Positions 34,446-44,215 of a stretch of 64,000 nucleotides of DNA are shown one piece after another. The stretch is taken from positions 47,880 to 111,879 of the forward strand of contig JAKACZ010000008.1 in assembly GCA_021820965.1 (NCBI GenBank), in the 5' to 3' direction. Each line of letters starts with the position of its first letter. Positions within the stretch are counted from its first letter, which is position 1. Made by a program: the position numbers and the translations under genes. Source of the DNA: Bacillota bacterium (lineage in GTDB: Bacteria > Bacillota > Sulfobacillia > Sulfobacillales > Sulfobacillaceae). The notes under the pieces were generated by a model that worked only from the letters and a program-made list of their open reading frames with translations, was not told the origin of the DNA and made no database searches.

Positions 34446-35894
34446 CTAAGGGTTTTTTGGCAAATCCTTTTCGCGTAAGGCTTCCTTGAAGAATCCTCCT
34501 CCTTCGAGCAGCGGATCGTTCAATGCATCGGCAGCCACCACTTTTCCCGGATTAAGAATGTTGTTCGTATCCCACAGCCGTTTGATGCCAATGAGAAGAG
34601 AGTAAGCCGCTCCCCGTTCCTGCCGCAGCGCAGAGATTTTCCCCATTCCGATGCCGTGTTCCCCCGAACATGTTCCCCCATGCGCGAGGGCATATTGCAC
34701 AATCGCATCTTGGCACCGGCGGGCGCGTTCTAGATCGGATGGAAAATCGCCCAGGGGCAGCATGACATGAAAGTTGCCGTCGCCGGCATGGCCGACCATG
34801 GCGCCGCGAATCCCCCATTGGTTCAGCGTCGTCTGGGCATGGTCTAAGGCGCCCACAAGTTCAGTTAAAGGCACGGCCACATCCGTGCTCACGTGGCGGG
34901 ACGTCCGGGCGTCGGCCATGATCGCCAACGCGGCGCGATGGCGAATGGACCAAAGTCTGTCGCGACCGCTCGCGTCCCACACGACCGCCCGGACGGTTCC
35001 GCCTATGGCCGCGATAATCTCTTGAGCCGTGTCTAAGTCCCCTTGAATTGCGGCTTGCTGCTGACCTGACAACTCCAGTAATAGCGTGGGCGAAGATGGG
35101 TATTGGGTATGCTCAATCCGATTAACCGCCTCAATTGCGTGCGAATCCATCAGTTCGATGCGAGTCGCCGTAGGTAACAAGGCGGTGAGTTCACCCGCCA
35201 CCTCGCCAACTGCCGCAAGGTTAGGAAGCGTCGCATGAACGGCCACCACCTGGTCGGGCAATCCGTAAATCCGTAGCGTTAGCTCAGTAATCACTGCTAG
35301 TGTGCCTTCCGAACCGACCAATAGGCCGGTGAGGTCATACCCGGCCGAGGATTTAAGGGCCCGTCCGCCGGTGTGAATGATCGTGCCATTTGCCACTACG
35401 GCCTCCAAGCCAAGAACATGGCGCCGCATTGCGCCATAGCGCAAGGCTTCCGACCCGGCTGCATTCGTAGCCGCCATGCCCCCGAGGGACGCGTCCGCGC
35501 CCGGATCGACCGGAAAGAATAATCCATGTGGACCGAGGTTGCGATTCAATTCACCACGGGTCATGCCGACTTGCGCCCGAACGGTGAGGTCGTGAGGCTG
35601 TAAATCGATTAAGCGATTCATCCGTCCGAAATCGAGCGAAATTCCCCCGTGGATGGGAATGATGTGACCTTCCAGACTACTGCCCTGGCCAAACGGAACG
35701 ACCGGGATTCGCTCAGCCGATGCCAAAGCCAGTATTCGGCTGACTTCTTCGGTGGTTTCGGGAAAGACGACCACGTCCGGCAGACATGGACGATGGTAAG
35801 AATAGTCGCGACTATGCTGAGCGCGGATGGAGGTGCCGGTGGAAACCCGGTCAGAGTCCATGATCTCTTTCAACGCTGCAACTAAATTCGTCAT
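34446..35894 (-). CDS. FAD-binding GlcD/D-lactate dehydrogenase-type oxidase
   Basis: 482 residues. VVVFPETTEEVSRILALASAERIPVVPFGQGSSLEGH is the PP-loop of the FAD_binding_4 (VAO) fold; GADASLGGMAATNAAGSEALRYGAMRRHVLGLEAV and GTLAVITELTLRIYGLP continue it. The C-terminal cap has MVGHAGDGNFHVMLP and GTCSGEHGIGMGK, the hallmark of GlcD and D-LDH. It oxidises a 2-hydroxyacid such as D-lactate or glycolate and passes electrons on. ATG 35894 follows GCGAGGTAA. A single-gene unit; no glcE or glcF nearby. Confidence 0.93.
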   Translation of the reverse strand: MTNLVAALKEIMDSDRVSTGTSIRAQHSRDYSYHRPCLPDVVVFPETTEEVSRILALASAERIPVVPFGQGSSLEGHIIPIHGGISLDFGRMNRLIDLQPHDLTVRAQVGMTRGELNRNLGPHGLFFPVDPGADASLGGMAATNAAGSEALRYGAMRRHVLGLEAVVANGTIIHTGGRALKSSAGYDLTGLLVGSEGTLAVITELTLRIYGLPDQVVAVHATLPNLAAVGEVAGELTALLPTATRIELMDSHAIEAVNRIEHTQYPSSPTLLLELSGQQQAAIQGDLDTAQEIIAAIGGTVRAVVWDASGRDRLWSIRHRAALAIMADARTSRHVSTDVAVPLTELVGALDHAQTTLNQWGIRGAMVGHAGDGNFHVMLPLGDFPSDLERARRCQDAIVQYALAHGGTCSGEHGIGMGKISALRQERGAAYSLLIGIKRLWDTNNILNPGKVVAADALNDPLLEGGGFFKEALREKDLPKNP

Positions 35895-36572
35895 AGAGTT
35901 ACCTCGCTTAAATGAGCGCAACCAACGTCTCGGGCGGACTCTGTTACCATCCCACCGGACAAGGCTCGACTACCACAAAGTTGCTGCGCTCAAAAGAACC
36001 AGCTGACGCTGGACCATTTGCCACATAACAGCTCAACAATCTGAAGATTTCTCGATAGTATACACTATATATAGCACGAGTTCCCGATGGACGGTGATAT
36101 TGGTCACAATACATAAGCCAATGCCACAATGTGACTCTACATAAGGCGTTAAGCCCGCCCCGCCTACGTCATCAGACCATTGCCGCGCTGCTTGTTTTAG
36201 GCCAGCCAGACCGTGCCCTCGTGACCAGTGCCTACTGAGGTGCGGTGCCCGAAGATGCACCTTAAGGCGGCGCGGTAGAATATACCTTTCACGGGGAGTG
36301 GAACTCCGTGGTCCGCCCGCAACCCAAATCATAAAGGTTGTTTTCGCGTGCCGGCTAAGGGAGGGTAGCGAACCAGTTACATCCACATTTGGTAAGACAT
36401 CCCGTTTAGCAAAACAGAGCCCGATTGACAAACCCGAGTTATGCACCAGTTCCCTCTAGTAACCGTGCATCGCGCACAATGCATTCCCCGCCATTGACCC
36501 GCAAGTATCTAGCATCAGGCAGTACAGGAATTACTGCTAATTTGGTTCCAATGATAGAGAGGACCCAACTTC
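35895..36572. other. Region without a recognisable gene
   Basis: About 680 bases. An AT-rich stretch near 36055-36075 (ATACACTATATATAGC) may be a promoter. Minus-strand frames here show no conserved family. Probably promoter DNA plus decayed sequence. Confidence 0.4.
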
Positions 36573-36968
36573 TTAAAACCGATAGGGGCCAGCTAAGGCG
36601 AACGTCTGGAGGACCCATGCGAGCTCATCGTCACTTAGGGATACGGATTCTGTGCCTCCATCTTTCACAGGGCGGCTGCCAGTGACAATCACTGGGCCAC
36701 ATAGTATCTCCCAATCAGGACTAGGGTTGGTCCATGGATGATTGCCTAACGGGTATCGAACATTAGCCGGGCGTTCCGCGGTCGGTCCCCCATCGACAAA
36801 TGTGACCTCTACGCCATACACATACCCCTTGATGCCACTCAATTCACCGAAGGCCAACCTTTCAGCCTTCCATCGTAGGATTCGCTCCCACTCAATTGGC
36901 TGTTTCAGAAAAACAACGCGCCGCTCTTGGCCCGGTTCAATGGCCACCGCCCGCACCGAATCGGTCAC
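36573..36968 (-). CDS. Hypothetical protein, weakly DUF3846-like
   Basis: 131 residues from a GTG at 36968, chosen because GGAGGAGG lies six bases upstream; a longer frame would start at 37040. VRAVAIEPGQERRVVFLKQP at the start, GYVYGVEVTFVDGG in the middle and WEILCGPVIVTGSRP followed by VSLSDDELAWVLQTF at the end resemble the layout of DUF3846 proteins (an EPG-type start and a GxxxVxG strand before a C-terminal helix). The likeness is faint. No function proposed. Confidence 0.5.
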   Translation of the reverse strand: MTDSVRAVAIEPGQERRVVFLKQPIEWERILRWKAERLAFGELSGIKGYVYGVEVTFVDGGPTAERPANVRYPLGNHPWTNPSPDWEILCGPVIVTGSRPVKDGGTESVSLSDDELAWVLQTFALAGPYRF

Positions 36969-37357
36969 ACACAACACCTCCTCCGTTTTTGTATCCATCC
37001 CAACGTCATCCGCCTTGCGACCTCTCGTGGGCACGCTCATCCAGTACAGTTTGGACCGCTCCTCCTCGGCGGGTGCGCGTATGGCAAGGCATTAGACCAC
37101 TGGGTCAAACGTGTCTAGAGGCCGCCCGCGCTATGTGATACTATCTCTTCGATATCGCCGGTATCCGCCTGCCCATGCCTCCCAACAGATTCGTTGGGAA
37201 AACATTTCACACGTGCCAGGTCTAATTCCTGTGCCAATCCCTCTGCATGCGGAAAAGTTATTTTACCGCGCCGACTAAGCCTGAAACGGACCATGACCTG
37301 TGAGTGGCGCAGACCGGAGAAGTAATACGCATATATCCCAACATCTGTAATTGGAAC

Positions 37358-37395
37358 AAGAAGGAACCACCCCATCATGGGGGCAGTTCCTTCTT
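37358..37395 (-). terminator. Terminator-like hairpin after the 3D-domain gene
   Basis: AAGAAGGAAC (37358-37367) and GTTCCTTCTT (37386-37395) form a perfect 10-bp stem, with an inner CCCC-ATCAT-GGGG extension. It begins 12 bases after the 3D-domain gene stop in the direction of transcription. The following tract on that strand is U-rich only in part. Confidence 0.7.
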
Positions 37396-37407
37396 CGTTC
37401 TCGGTGG

Positions 37408-38574
37408 TTAGCTCCCCAGCTGATATACCGTGACTTGCTGAACCCCGAAGTCGCTTACCACCTGCTCGCTGGCGTTGATGAAGATGTCGACGCGGTCTCC
37501 TTTGATAGCGCCGCCGGTGTCCATGGCTTTCCCGAGAAATCCTTTGGCCGGGAGATAGTTGTCATGGTATCCGGTTACGTACACTACCGACCCCAGCGGA
37601 ATGACTCGAGGATCCACGGCAACCATACCGTTCTCAAGCGGTTTGCCAAAAGCGTCCACCGGGCCATACGGATAGTTGTCCACCAAGGTCGGTGCGTACG
37701 ATGTCGCCACCATATGAAACGCTTTAAGCACCGGCCGCCCGTCAATAGTTTTCACCGATGGCGTGAATTGACCCTTGATCCCAGCCGACGCGTTGGGGAG
37801 GCTAGGCTCCGGGGTGGGCGGCCCACCAGTTGGGAAGGTTGCCGGAAGGACGGGACCGGACTGTATGCTGCCGGATCCCGTCGTCGGCGTGGTGGATTGG
37901 GTGGTTGTCGGCATGGTGGTCTTGCGATGATTCACACGCATCGGTGCCACGAGCCCGAACGCTGCCAGGATGTCCTGCCACACGGCTGGTGACGTTATGC
38001 CGGTTGGGGCGAAGCCGTTTTTTACCTCAAACCGCTTTAAGGCAGCCACGGTTCCCCCACCAAAGTAGCCGGTCATCGGGCCAGGCTTGTACCCCAAAAG
38101 AGCAAGATCCGCCTGTAAGGTCATGACCCAATGCCCGGTAGACCCCGCATGCAGCACTTGCCGCATGGCCGGATGGATAGCCTCTAAGGCTTTGGGGTTT
38201 GCGGACGTGTGCTTTAACGCCGGCATCAAGCCAAACCCCGCCAGGATATCCTGCCATACGGCTGGCGAGGTGATGCCGGTGGGCGGAAACCCGTGCTTGA
38301 TTTGAAAAGCTTTTAAGCCGGCCTGGGTTTTCGGCCCAAAGATTCCATCCACCGGACCTACCTCTTGTGAGTAGCCCAACAGCGCGAGGTCCGCTTGCAG
38401 GGTCATGACCCAGTGTCCGGTCGACCCCGGCCCCAACACTTGGCGCATCGCGGGATGATGGGTTTCTAGAGTCAGGGTGCTAGGGACGCTGGCGGCCAAG
38501 GCGTTGGTTCCGACCAAAAGTAACACCCCAGAGAGCCCGGCGGATAAGGCCAGCCCCTTGGCTAATATGTGCAT
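37408..38574 (-). CDS. Cell-wall protein: two peptidoglycan-binding repeats plus 3D domain
   Basis: 388 residues. Residues 1-28 are a signal peptide ending TNALAAS. Two near-identical modules follow, each with HPAMRQVL..GSTGHWVMTLQADLALLGY and PTGITSPAVWQDILAGFGL, which are PG_binding_1 domains. A Thr/Pro/Ser linker (TTTQSTTPTTGSGS) leads to a C-terminal 3D (MltA-like double-psi barrel) domain with VAVDPRVIPLGSVVYV, KAMDTGGAIKGDRVDIFI. Such proteins are cell-wall lytic transglycosylase-like enzymes of Firmicutes, often linked to germination or resuscitation. GAGAGGGG precedes ATG 38574. The duplicated modules make this gene prone to recombination. Confidence 0.9.
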   Translation of the reverse strand: MHILAKGLALSAGLSGVLLLVGTNALAASVPSTLTLETHHPAMRQVLGPGSTGHWVMTLQADLALLGYSQEVGPVDGIFGPKTQAGLKAFQIKHGFPPTGITSPAVWQDILAGFGLMPALKHTSANPKALEAIHPAMRQVLHAGSTGHWVMTLQADLALLGYKPGPMTGYFGGGTVAALKRFEVKNGFAPTGITSPAVWQDILAAFGLVAPMRVNHRKTTMPTTTQSTTPTTGSGSIQSGPVLPATFPTGGPPTPEPSLPNASAGIKGQFTPSVKTIDGRPVLKAFHMVATSYAPTLVDNYPYGPVDAFGKPLENGMVAVDPRVIPLGSVVYVTGYHDNYLPAKGFLGKAMDTGGAIKGDRVDIFINASEQVVSDFGVQQVTVYQLGS

Positions 38575-39395
38575 TCGATAACCCCTCTCACAAAATAGTG
38601 CCTCCGGGGTTAGCTGACGGGTTCGGGCGAGAGGAGCCCTACAGTGACGATTCACCCCTCCAATGGTTCCCCCGGTTGTCAACGCATGACAATTCGGCCT
38701 GGTTATGGTAGAGGAGGTCGAACACATTGTCAGATCCCGCTTTCTGTCCTCATCGGCCGCGTCAGGAACCTGGACAGGACCATTGAGCGGGTTAAGCTCA
38801 ACGGGCCAAATTCCTACCCAATCCCACATATCGCCAAAACGACGATTTTCGCACTACGCTTCTTGCCTCACGTTGGCCTATCCACATGCGGCTAATCTTA
38901 CCCCTATTGAATGACAGCCGCCAAATTATGTCATCGTCATCACGCACTGCCTGGAGACTATCGCCCGAAGAAAAATTTCGACCGGTGCAATTCAGTGCGA
39001 GAAAGCACGCTACGGTGCGAGCCCGTCGTGCGATGGAAACAGAGGTGCGTCGACTGCTGTCCCCGGCTTCCCAGGTGCTTTTTCGCACCTCCTCGAGCAA
39101 GAGGTTAAGACACAAGAAGTGCATGATGCAGGAGCGCAGCTTACGCCCGCCACTCCAACAATAATCATCGTGAACATTCATGACACAGAATTCTCCGTGG
39201 CAACCAAACTTTGTCTTCATACTCCAAATAATCCGACGGCTATAGTGGCAACTGGCGTCTTCTATTGCGGATTAGTGGCACTCCCAAGCCATCCCCATAT
39301 GGTGTCTGCATTCGTTGTAGCTTGAAAAGATATGCCTATCCTCGTATATTGGTTCTATTAGTTGTGTGAATTGAATGAATGAGAGGTCTTTCATC
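38575..39395. other. Divergent intergenic region
   Basis: About 820 bases between the 3D-domain gene and the S53 protease gene. No frame shows a known family. The AT-rich stretch at 39325-39375 (AAAAGATATGCCTATCCTCG then TATATTGG) is a likely promoter area for the protease. Confidence 0.4.
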
Positions 39396-41237
39396 ATGCG
39401 AATATATTCGGCCACCATGGTTACCGCTCTGCTGGTAGCTGGCATTGGGTCCGTACCGGTCTTCGCGAGTACGTCCTCGGCGCTCCAGTTCGTGCAGCTA
39501 GGGAACTCCCATCGGTTGTACCTGCAATGGCATGGAGCGTTACATTGGATTCCATCCGGAGACCTATTTTTAGCGTTGGGTGGCCGTGCCTATCGGGTGC
39601 ATCACGACCAGCGGCCTCTCGTGCCCATTACCTGGCCAGTGGACATTATCCGTCAGCGAAGACACAATCAAATCTATCGCGTCACAAGCAACATGTTACA
39701 GCCAATTTCGTCCCTGATACAGCTGCGCCGTCTCGGATTTCGGCCGGATCAAATCGTTCCGGTGAATCGACTGCCCTTTCCTGTAGCCTCCGCCCCAGGC
39801 GGCAACATTCCATCTCCGCCGATGACGAGCCAGACCATGAAGATTGCCATTCCATCGGCAACACCCACAATGAGATCCGTGGTCGTCGCAGGCAGTATCC
39901 ATATGGCCACGACCTCGCTTACGGCGGGACAATCGCACATGGCCACACTGCCTGACGTTCCATCGTCTCAGTTCACGTTTTGGTTCTTGTCTTCAGGTTC
40001 TCAAGTCTATCCGCTACTCTCGGGCGACACCGCTTCTACGACGCTCACTATTCCAACCACAGTCTCATCCGGGGCCTACACCCTGGTGGCCTCGGTGGGG
40101 ACCACGACTGGCTACCGTTACTATGGGCTGCCGGTTCACGTGTCGGGTAACGCAACGGCCATCACCGGTGTCGCCGGGATGGTTCGGCCGGCGACCGTCT
40201 ATCAACACTATGACATGCTGCGCGCCTTTCAGGCCGGTGACCAAGGGCAGGGTCAGACGATTGCCCTGTGGGAGAACTCGGACGTAAAGTGGGCTGATAT
40301 CGCGGCATTCGATCAGATGTTTGGGCTACCAGCCCCCCACGTGCTGCAATTTACGATGGCGAAGAACCCTGGAATTACGAGCGATCAAGCCGAGGCTACC
40401 CTGGATATTGAATGGGCCCATGCGATGGCCCCGCGAGCGACTATCGATGTGTTGATAGGTTCCGGTACGCCGGATAGCTTTAATCATGCGATGCAAGACG
40501 CGGAGCGCCTGGGAGCTACGGCTTTTTCGTTATCTTATGGAGGGAGCACCGCGTGGAATGGTCTCGGTTACCTGGGAGCTCCGACGGACAATCTGGAAAT
40601 CGAAACGGCCGCCAAAGCGGGGCTTGGTATCTTTGTCGCCGCCGGAGACCATGGAAAGATTGTGCCATCATCCATGAGCGAGCAAGAGGGCACGTGGCCC
40701 GCCAGTAATGAATATACCGTCGCGGTGGGCGGCACGATGCTCGTCAATGGCCATGACGTGTACTGGAATTCTGGCACAGAATTAGGTCAACTTTGGGCAG
40801 GTGCCTATGGGTACACGCATTTTCCGATGGCGAAATGGCAGGCGGACGAATGGGTGCGGCTGGGCTTATTAAAATCTGAAGCCGACGCCCTCATTCCGGG
40901 TTTGGTTCACCGATGGGTGCCCGATGTGAGTTTCTTGGCGAATAACGTGCCCATTATGATGAACGGCGTCATATTTGATATAGGGGGAACTAGTCTCGCC
41001 GCTCCCTGTTGGGCGTCGGTCTGGGCCCTGACGCAGCAACATTACCAGGCCCTTTACGGCGTTCGTCTGACAAACCCGCCGGCTCCATCGGTCCTGTATG
41101 CGGTGGCTAACGACCCCGGCCTGCCCCCAGCCTACTTGGATCAAAGCGTGGGCGCGGTGGCGCCGTTTTATGCTCGGATGGGATTTGGGCCGCCTGATGT
41201 GTACAACTTCATCACTGATGTCTCAGCACTGTACTAG
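39396..41237 (+). CDS. S53 (sedolisin/kumamolisin-like) secreted protease
   Basis: 613 residues with signal peptide MRIYSATMVTALLVAGIGSVPVFA. The catalytic domain occupies about residues 270-613: TSDQAEATLDIEWAHAMAPRATIDVLIG carries the Glu and Asp of the triad (E...D), and IGGTSLAAPCWASVWAL the nucleophile Ser. The C-terminal end GPPDVYNFITDVSAL matches the Ca-binding loop region. S53 proteases work at acid pH, fitting an acidophile. The N-terminal 250 residues do not look like the usual pro-kumamolisin domain but contain a repeated-sounding beta-rich part. GAGAGGT precedes ATG 39396. Confidence 0.88.
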   Translation: MRIYSATMVTALLVAGIGSVPVFASTSSALQFVQLGNSHRLYLQWHGALHWIPSGDLFLALGGRAYRVHHDQRPLVPITWPVDIIRQRRHNQIYRVTSNMLQPISSLIQLRRLGFRPDQIVPVNRLPFPVASAPGGNIPSPPMTSQTMKIAIPSATPTMRSVVVAGSIHMATTSLTAGQSHMATLPDVPSSQFTFWFLSSGSQVYPLLSGDTASTTLTIPTTVSSGAYTLVASVGTTTGYRYYGLPVHVSGNATAITGVAGMVRPATVYQHYDMLRAFQAGDQGQGQTIALWENSDVKWADIAAFDQMFGLPAPHVLQFTMAKNPGITSDQAEATLDIEWAHAMAPRATIDVLIGSGTPDSFNHAMQDAERLGATAFSLSYGGSTAWNGLGYLGAPTDNLEIETAAKAGLGIFVAAGDHGKIVPSSMSEQEGTWPASNEYTVAVGGTMLVNGHDVYWNSGTELGQLWAGAYGYTHFPMAKWQADEWVRLGLLKSEADALIPGLVHRWVPDVSFLANNVPIMMNGVIFDIGGTSLAAPCWASVWALTQQHYQALYGVRLTNPPAPSVLYAVANDPGLPPAYLDQSVGAVAPFYARMGFGPPDVYNFITDVSALY

Positions 41238-41282
41238 CTAGTACACAATGGCGTACAAGGGTTTCCGGGTGCGGTTCCGGCA

Positions 41283-42819
41283 GATTAGTGACTACAACCA
41301 GGATTGCATCGCCTGCACGACGGATTGCACCGCGGCATCGGCCAAGACGGCCTCACAGTCGAGCGCGGCGACGTAGCTCCGTTGCAGAGGCGATGGTTCG
41401 GTGAGCGTGAGGCGGGTTTGGCCTGTGGACTGAATGCGTAGGCGATTGATCTGGCTAGAGGCTAGCTCCCGCAATACCGTGGTCGGGGATTCGGATCGGT
41501 GATGCTGCCGGAGTCGCTCTTCCAGGGCATTGTACAGCCGTAGGCGAGCACGCACGTCATGACGTGCGCCCGAATGCGTTCACTCCGACTGACAAATAGG
41601 GGGCGTAAGGCGAGCGGGGATTTGATCTCGTGAAAGGCTTCTTCCACGCGATTTTTGCGCCGATACCAGCCAATAATCGCCGCAGACGACAGGAGGGTGT
41701 CGGGCGCATTAGTCTGAAGACAGGTGACCCCAAACACGCGCTGGGCCGCCCGTCGGGCGGCGTCATCGAGGGTCAGTGTAATCTGCCACGACTTGACGGC
41801 GGTGCGGCCCTGGGTTGCCTCTGAGGGTATGGCGAACGGTGTCAGGGTGTAGTGAATAATGCCCGTTAAATGTTTACGATGGAGCAGATCGTCGAGCGCC
41901 CGGCGCAATGGTCCGTCCTGACGGTGGCGGCGCGCCGTAGCCAGGTCCGCATTTTTCTGTGCGACCCACGCTTCAACTGCGGCAATTGCCTGTGCCTGCA
42001 CTGCCACTTCGAGCCGCCACCGAGCATAGTCAAACGCGAAGAACCAGCGATAGCCGGATTCGGCTGCTTCGCGATACCACAGCGTGGCCCCCGCATCGTA
42101 GGGCACCCATCTCCGCGCCATGAGCACCGCCTGCCAGTCATCGGCGGGAATGGTCTCTGACCAGCGGTCCCAAAGGGGGACGGACGCCAGGGCATCCGGA
42201 TCGACCGCCGAGAGGTAGACATGCCCGGCGACCTCAATGGCCGCCAAATTGGCGGCCGACACCATGCCCCGATCAAAGACGAGGATGCAGGCACCCAACT
42301 GAGGCGCGCTTGCAGACGTGCGACCACTGTTTGCACCGTCGTCACGTCGGGGGTATTCCCAGGCCAGACCTGCCAATACACAGGATCCGCTGCCGCGGTG
42401 ATGACCAACCCAATCACAATTGGGGTGCGATCGGGCCGATGATCACGGGACGTGCTGGAGGTTCCGTCCACGTACGTGGACGTCAAATCGTAGAAAAATA
42501 GGGGGGCGCGTTCCGATGGAGCAGCAGGCAAGTGGGCCACGAGCCACTGTTGGACCGCCTCTTCCCGGGCGGCCATGCGATCCAGTACCCGGTACACGGC
42601 ATAAGGATCCATCGTGTGGGGATTCACGCCGTGATAGGCCGGGAGCGCCGTGCTGGCCACCCACGGGTGCAAATGGATTTTGGCTTGCGGGTCGACTAAG
42701 CGATTGAGCACGAGCGCCTCCACCCAGAACGCATCCGCGCCCCAAAATTGGGACCAATCGCTGACTCCGCCGAAATCGCCGTGGGGCAATGCTTTGGTGC
42801 GATATGATTAGTGACTACA
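41283..42819 (-). mobile_element. IS1634-family transposase copy, frameshifted
   Basis: Three minus-strand frames together make one transposase: about 42820-42290 (DFGGVSDWSQFWGADAFWVEALVLNRL, FFYDLTSTYVDGTS), about 42290-41530 (ACILVFDRGMVSAANLAAIE, YRRKNRVEEAFHEIKSPLALRPLF), and 41555-41292 (ALEERLRQHH...). Frameshifts near 42290 and 41530 break it. The three DDE acids lie in TSTYVDG, VFDRGM and NRVEEAFHE. A 14-bp direct repeat GATTAGTGACTACA flanks it at 41283-41296 and 42806-42819; the left copy contains the stop codon. Confidence 0.8.
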
Positions 42820-42849
42820 TTCTGATGACCGAGCCCCGAAAATCGCACC

Positions 42850-42892
42850 ATCACTGCGTTTGGCGATAAATGGTGCCAAATGTGGGTTATAG
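42850..42892. repeat. 43-bp dispersed hairpin repeat, copy 1
   Basis: ATCACTGCGTTTGGCGATAA and the following bases to GGGTTATAG recur at 45975-46017 in the same orientation with 41 of 43 identical. TTTGGC and GCCAAA form a hairpin. Copy 1 lies just beyond the broken IS1634 copy. Confidence 0.8.
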
Positions 42893-42899
42893 GCGAAGA

Positions 42900-43682
42900 C
42901 TAACGAATGTGTGGTGACAAGGCTTTCCACGTCCGACCGCTATTGGTCGTCCGATAAATGCCGGCATTTCCGACAATCCACCCGTCTACATTCGGCAGGA
43001 ACGAAAGTGATGTGACTTTTTCGAGAGGCAGGTGGGTCACCCGCCGACATGTCTCATCGCGGAAACTCCACAGCCAAATCTCTGTACCTTGCGAATCCGC
43101 GACAAACATGAGTACTCCCTGTGATTGAGGCCATAGGAACACCCCGCCCAACGTGCTCGATTGGGGAATGTCCTGATTCCATGGGATCCGAGTCCATTGA
43201 GCCCCGCCATCGGTCGTATGTTCCAGGAACCATTGCTGTTTATTAGTATGGTTATTATAGAGGGCCAGCCATAACCATTCGTTCCCCAATCCTTGAGTGG
43301 CCTGAGCTCCTTCGTCAACGGAATCATACGCCGAGCCATGCGGCAGCGGCAACGTACGTGATGTCCACGAAAGGCCGCTATTGGTCGTGGTCAACACCCA
43401 CGCCCGCCCCCCAATCACGGTATTGATAGTCGCCAGGCCCCATCCACTCGGGCTCAAGGACAGGCTGCAGATATCGCCCACCGCCGTGGTCGGAGATGGC
43501 CCAAGGTAAGTGGCCGAATTTTTCTTCGTGTTCTGGAGAAGATGCCAATGGAGTCCGCCGTCGGTGGTGGCCAATACCGCATCCAAGCTCGACCCTGCAT
43601 TACCGGAGCCGCTTAAAATCAGTAAGCCATTCTCCGCGCTCCTCAACCGTAACATCAAACTCCCGGGCCCTTGTGGGAGCAT
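42900..43682 (-). CDS. BNR/Ycf48-like beta-propeller protein
   Basis: 260 residues with repeated Asp-box/BNR-type motifs: TTDGGLHWHLL, TTNSGLSWTSRTLPL, TTDGGAQWTRIPW, and TTNSGRTWKALSPH, each S/T-x-D/N-x-G-x-x-W. Such repeats form a seven-bladed propeller as in Ycf48/Hcf136 and sialidase-like proteins. There is no signal peptide and a stop codon lies close upstream in the same frame, so the protein is probably N-terminally truncated. Function unknown. Confidence 0.7.
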   Translation of the reverse strand: MLPQGPGSLMLRLRSAENGLLILSGSGNAGSSLDAVLATTDGGLHWHLLQNTKKNSATYLGPSPTTAVGDICSLSLSPSGWGLATINTVIGGRAWVLTTTNSGLSWTSRTLPLPHGSAYDSVDEGAQATQGLGNEWLWLALYNNHTNKQQWFLEHTTDGGAQWTRIPWNQDIPQSSTLGGVFLWPQSQGVLMFVADSQGTEIWLWSFRDETCRRVTHLPLEKVTSLSFLPNVDGWIVGNAGIYRTTNSGRTWKALSPHIR

Positions 43683-44215
43683 CCTCTCGCACCCCTCAGT
43701 GCGTACCCATCGGTCCCTTCAGAATCCTAGCTTTGCTTGCGAGTAAACTCAACAGGAAAACGGAGAACCTTCCACCACTAACCGGCTTAACAGCGCGGGA
43801 TTGCTTGCTGCGCATTCGCCCCCAGAGTTCATCGGGAATGTCGCAAATTAACAGCCCCGGAACTGAAGTTTGGCAACTACCGCTTCCGAACGACCCCATC
43901 ATCGATGGGGTGCCAAGCACCCAGACGAACCTTCCGCGGTACCTCAGCCAAGAACCGGGGTAATCGATTCATCCGACCACGACTCGATCTGTAGCAAGTT
44001 CTCGTGCGGACCGCCGCTGCGACATCGCAGAAAGCCACGGGTTCACAATTCGAGGTAGGGGAGCGATTTCCCTCGCAGCAGATACGCCCCGTACTAAAGA
44101 GCCAAAGCAATCCTGGGAGTGTACCGTAAGCCGTTTGCCCGTGCCGGTCGGAAATGCACGGGAAGCGTCATGACCCCGAGAAAGTCTACTCGACCGTTGT
44201 TCGTGGAGAGACTGG
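43683..44215. other. Intergenic region without a recognisable gene
   Basis: About 530 bases with short frames only on both strands. No motif, promoter or terminator was recognised. Confidence 0.4.
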
